Source: a virus | Direction: 5' to 3' (one strand) | DNA: 31,297 nucleotides | Virus record (IMG/VR): IMGVR_UViG_3300042197_003845 | Location: 1-31,297 of that record | Part shown: positions 28,791 through 31,297 of the stretch, piece by piece | Layout: each line of letters starts with the position of its first letter | How positions within the stretch are numbered: the first letter of the stretch is position 1 | The notes under the pieces: generated by a model | What the model saw: the letters and a program-made list of their open reading frames with translations, nothing else | Told to the model about the DNA's origin: nothing | The model's database searches: none | Position numbers and translations under genes: made by a program

Positions 28791-30244
28791 AGTTTATGAA
28801 TAATTTTGCCTAGTAAATTTGCCATATCCCTGAAATTTTCAATTCCCGAATATTCTTCAGTATATTTTTCTCTAAATCTTTCTGGAATATTTTCTATTGA
28901 TGTTTTTGTTAAATTATTGATCATTTCACGAAACTGAGGAAAACTTTCCGGTAAACCATCATAAGCATTTTTTATATTATCTGTCAATAATTCATGGGCT
29001 TCTAAATATCCAATTAATTTTTTTGCAGTTTTAATATCTTTTTCAGATGAATTTTTAACTTCTTGTGGCTGTAAATCTGGTTTTCTTGTCTCTGAATCTG
29101 GTTTTCTTGTCTCTGAATCTGGTTTTCTTGTCTCTGAATCTGGTTTTCTTGTCTCTGAAGGAGTAATACTTGGACTTGGCGATTTCTTTTTCTTCTCATG
29201 AAAACTTCTAATTCTACTATCCAAATCATCTTTTGACTGAATTGGATTATTTTGCAACTCGACCCTTCCTTGATCTAACAAATAATCGAAAGAACTTTTA
29301 TTTTTGTTTTTTTGATTTGGCAAAATTCTTTTTAAAATATCTCTTCTTGGATCGCCTATTCGTAATATTTGTGGATAAGCAACACCATGAAGTGCTGCCA
29401 TTGAACCAGTTCTAAGATTTCTCGGAGATATACCACCACCATATTTATTCCAAGCATCCTTTTCATCATCAGACAAGTCATCCCATTTTTTATCTTCAGT
29501 AGGAGGTGTTGTATAACTAAATTCTTTTGGTCTGATATTTGTTGATTTTTTTTCTGGGAGCGTTTCAGGTTCTTCTGAAGGTTCTACTTTAGGTTCTTCT
29601 TTTGCAATAGGAGGTGTTTCTGTTTTAATCTCTGGTTTTGCAGAACCGCATATTTTGGCTTTATCCTCAGGAGAAAGGCTATAACAAAGTTCTGGCATTT
29701 TGAACTTTTCTGTATGTTGAATAAGTATTTTTTTTAGATTTGATTTTAGTTCTTCAGCATGTCTATTTATTATTTGAAACAATCTTAAATTTGATTGATT
29801 ATCTTCATTTAAATTGCATTCAAGATGATCGAACATTTCCCTAAGAATTTTATAGTCCTTGAGCGTAAAGTTCATTTCATTTTTGGAGGGCATTAAATAG
29901 GGTTTTACTGTTGTTTTTTCAGGTGACTCATCTTTGTCTGATGGCATGAGATTTGGCTTATTGCTTTTTTTCTGAGAATATTCTTCTTGTTGACCTAAGC
30001 CATAACCATATTTGTTGATAAAATAATATGGATTCCTAGGATCATTGTGGCCATACCAAACATTTGAAAGAAAATTTTTGAATCTGTCCCACAATCCTCT
30101 ATTGCTGGTAACAGTACCTGTCATAATTTCTTTTTGTAATGATGCAATCCAATCATCAACAGTTTTGTCAACCAAACTTGTAATTTGGTTTTTCATGTTG
30201 GAATCAACATTTTCAATTAATGTCGCTTTATATCTTATAAGCAT
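28778..30244 (-). CDS. Low-complexity unknown protein with SETRKPD repeats (488 aa)
   Basis: No family recognised. Residues 1-60 are helical with GLWDRFKNFLSNVWYG. Residues of about 75-120 hold two NLMPS/YLMPS units. Residues of about 195-260 are Pro/Glu/Lys-rich (KEEPKVEPSEEPETLPEKK). Residues of about 262-310 (WDDLSDDEKDAWNKYGGG) look folded. Four perfect SETRKPD units follow (about 367-394), then a helical C-terminus. It reads as several small domains joined by flexible linkers, as in internal or surface virion proteins. The start at 30244 lacks a Shine-Dalgarno and has AATATATAAT directly upstream; Met17 is an alternative. Confidence 0.65.
   Translation of the reverse strand: MLIRYKATLIENVDSNMKNQITSLVDKTVDDWIASLQKEIMTGTVTSNRGLWDRFKNFLSNVWYGHNDPRNPYYFINKYGYGLGQQEEYSQKKSNKPNLMPSDKDESPEKTTVKPYLMPSKNEMNFTLKDYKILREMFDHLECNLNEDNQSNLRLFQIINRHAEELKSNLKKILIQHTEKFKMPELCYSLSPEDKAKICGSAKPEIKTETPPIAKEEPKVEPSEEPETLPEKKSTNIRPKEFSYTTPPTEDKKWDDLSDDEKDAWNKYGGGISPRNLRTGSMAALHGVAYPQILRIGDPRRDILKRILPNQKNKNKSSFDYLLDQGRVELQNNPIQSKDDLDSRIRSFHEKKKKSPSPSITPSETRKPDSETRKPDSETRKPDSETRKPDLQPQEVKNSSEKDIKTAKKLIGYLEAHELLTDNIKNAYDGLPESFPQFREMINNLTKTSIENIPERFREKYTEEYSGIENFRDMANLLGKIIHKLYDE
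29074..29157 (-). repeat. Four perfect 21-bp tandem repeats
   Basis: Four identical 21-base units occupy 29074-29094, 29095-29115, 29116-29136 and 29137-29157. Each codes SETRKPD on the minus strand. The copies have no base differences, so the array is recent or kept uniform, and its length may vary between isolates. Confidence 0.95.
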
Positions 30245-30262
30245 ACATTATATATTATCTTA

Positions 30263-30721
30263 TCAAGATTGTTCGCTGATATATTCGCCAATTTTTTTCA
30301 ATGACATAAGACAAGAATCAAATCTATGGAAATCACTACTAATGTATTCTAATGCAATATCATCAAACTTATCTGCTGCTCCTTCTTCAACTTCAAAGTA
30401 AATTGCCTTTCCTCTTTTCCCAACTACTTTGTATTTGTGCATAAGAATATAAGCTGCTGCTCCCAAATCAGTTACAAACCTGTAAAGTGATGGATTAAAA
30501 TTGTACTCGCCAATTTTCTTGAGGCTCATAATGCAAGCATCGAAACGATGAAATTCGCTTGATAGATAGTCTAGTGTTAATTGGTCAAATTGATTTTCAT
30601 TATGTTTGGGATCAAGAACAAAGTAGATGTCCTTGCCTCTTCTTCCGATAACTTTCAAATCATGCATGAGCAAATAAGCGGCAGCGCCCAAATCGCTAAC
30701 ACACTTTTGATTGTACTTCAT
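30263..30721 (-). CDS. Protein made of two copies of a small domain (DUF5659-like)
   Basis: A 152-residue protein formed by an internal duplication. Copy 1 (about 8-73) and copy 2 (about 82-147) share DLGAAAYxLMH, the K-x(2)-GxIYF-type strand region (GRRGKDIYF and GKRGKAIYF), a variable acidic loop, and FHRFD-x-C-x-MSLKKIGEY. The pattern resembles the DUF5659 group seen in phages, from memory. Each domain looks like a helix, a beta-hairpin and a helix. AAAGGC precedes the ATG. It lies between the actin-like gene and the 488-residue gene on the same strand. Function unknown. Confidence 0.75.
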   Translation of the reverse strand: MKYNQKCVSDLGAAAYLLMHDLKVIGRRGKDIYFVLDPKHNENQFDQLTLDYLSSEFHRFDACIMSLKKIGEYNFNPSLYRFVTDLGAAAYILMHKYKVVGKRGKAIYFEVEEGAADKFDDIALEYISSDFHRFDSCLMSLKKIGEYISEQS

Positions 30722-30740
30722 TCTATGCCTTTCATTCTTT

Positions 30741-31297
30741 TTACTTTGATGTTTCCGCTGCTATGAGACATCCTCTTGCAACGCTGTAAAGAGGATCGGA
30801 TGGCTTGAAGATATTGCCAACTTTGATTGGCAATTCAACCTTGCCAATAGTGTCCTTGAATAATTCTGTAAATCCATTTGGAGAACTGGTTCCACCAGCT
30901 ATCACGACATCAATTTCACCATCAGTTCTTACTGTTTTATTGAAATCGCTGAATCCTTTTTTCAAACCATTCACAGTATGTTCAATCATAAGTTGATATT
31001 GAGTGTGAATAGCTCTTTCCACAAGATTGGTTGCAGGCTTTGCCAAATTAATTTTTGTTTTTTCTTTGTTAATGAAACTAATGCTTTCACCAGTTGCTTT
31101 TGCCGCTTGTCTATCAATCCAGTCTCCTGAATTGACAATAGCAAATGTGAATACAGGAGAACCATACATTGCATAACAAATGTTTACCATTCCCGCACCG
31201 CAATTATGAATAGTAAGTTGTGGCCCACTAAAACTATGATCTTCTTCTACTTGTAAATCATAAACAATTCCTTGATACTCATCATGTTCAATTTTTT
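30741..31297 (-). CDS. Actin-like ATPase (C-terminal part) interrupted by an intein; 5' part outside window
   Basis: The frame is open to the right edge. From 31202 to the stop the product is an actin/HSP70-fold C-terminal part: CGAGMVNICYAMYGSP with the second phosphate loop, VNSGDWIDRQAAKATGE, then VVIAGGTSSPNGFTELF as the adenosine motif, and a final helix SVARGCLIAAE. Phage actin-like proteins build filaments for DNA segregation or positioning. Before 31202 the frame reads as the end of an intein. A Met at 31190 would give a 149-residue fragment, but that is not the true start. The exact family (ParM, MreB or other) cannot be told from this part. Confidence 0.82.
   Translation of the reverse strand, partial: KIEHDEYQGIVYDLQVEEDHSFSGPQLTIHNCGAGMVNICYAMYGSPVFTFAIVNSGDWIDRQAAKATGESISFINKEKTKINLAKPATNLVERAIHTQYQLMIEHTVNGLKKGFSDFNKTVRTDGEIDVVIAGGTSSPNGFTELFKDTIGKVELPIKVGNIFKPSDPLYSVARGCLIAAETSK
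31203..31297 (-). other. C-terminal end of a third intein, in the actin-like gene
   Basis: The translated segment contains GIVYDLQVEEDHSF, a textbook intein block F, and ends QLTIHN, a block G with penultimate His and terminal Asn, directly followed by Cys as +1 nucleophile. The intein's N-terminal part and any endonuclease lie outside the window. It interrupts the conserved phosphate-binding loop of the actin-like protein. Confidence 0.9.

Noticed and set aside
29074-29157. Possible iteron or CRISPR-like array
   Set aside because: Perfect 21-base units without spacers, in frame and coding SETRKPD.
31188-31190. Met at 31190 as the true start of the actin-like protein
   Set aside because: The frame stays open upstream and codes an intein block F/G plus CGAG of the actin fold, so this Met is internal.

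Overview
The window looks like part of a large T4-related tailed phage genome with a contractile-tail-type head module. The support is a recognisable gp23-type capsid protein, gp22-type scaffold, gp21-type prohead protease, gp20-type portal and gp17-type terminase, with a primase further along. DNA is AT-rich. The capsid gene is locally near 50% G+C, while several accessory genes fall to about 15-30% in places. Signal peptides, a lipobox protein and Shine-Dalgarno-like starts point to a bacterial, probably Gram-negative, host. I cannot name the phage or host.

Layout. 1-4156 (minus) carries the head genes in transcription order: a 595-residue core-like protein, protease, scaffold, capsid (cut by the window edge). 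4319-5343 (plus) holds two small genes that split the head block: a short protein with a T4-like capsid-targeting N-terminus and a permuted papain-like enzyme. 5345-9288 (minus) holds a zinc-ribbon protein and the portal gene, which contains two inteins. 9352-15700 is accessory DNA with frequent strand switches: sulfotransferase-like protein, M14 carboxypeptidase, small basic protein, methyltransferase, C39-like peptidase, very acidic repeat protein, lipoprotein, thermolysin-like metallopeptidase. 15716-18726 holds small unknown proteins, a virion-type protein, a ferritin-like protein, and two clear terminators. 18723-24088 has an M28 aminopeptidase diverging from the terminase operon, which continues into two unknown genes, a 2H phosphoesterase-like protein and a structural protein. 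24085-31297 has a trypsin-like protease, a PD-(D/E)XK nuclease, primase, a 2OG-oxygenase-like protein, repeat-rich unknown proteins, a duplicated-domain protein and the C-terminal part of an actin-like protein that carries the end of a third intein.

How it fits together. Portal, scaffold, core, protease and capsid build the prohead, and the terminase packages DNA. Both portal inteins must splice out to give a normal-length portal of 604 residues. Primase and the RecB-like nuclease serve replication or recombination. The accessory part is dominated by hydrolases carrying N-terminal export or membrane segments, which suggests action in the host envelope or on other proteins. Five divergent gene pairs share a palindromic TATATA core that is a good candidate for this phage's promoter element. 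No gene-free stretch exceeds 300 bases. I saw no tRNA, rRNA, CRISPR array or insertion sequence.
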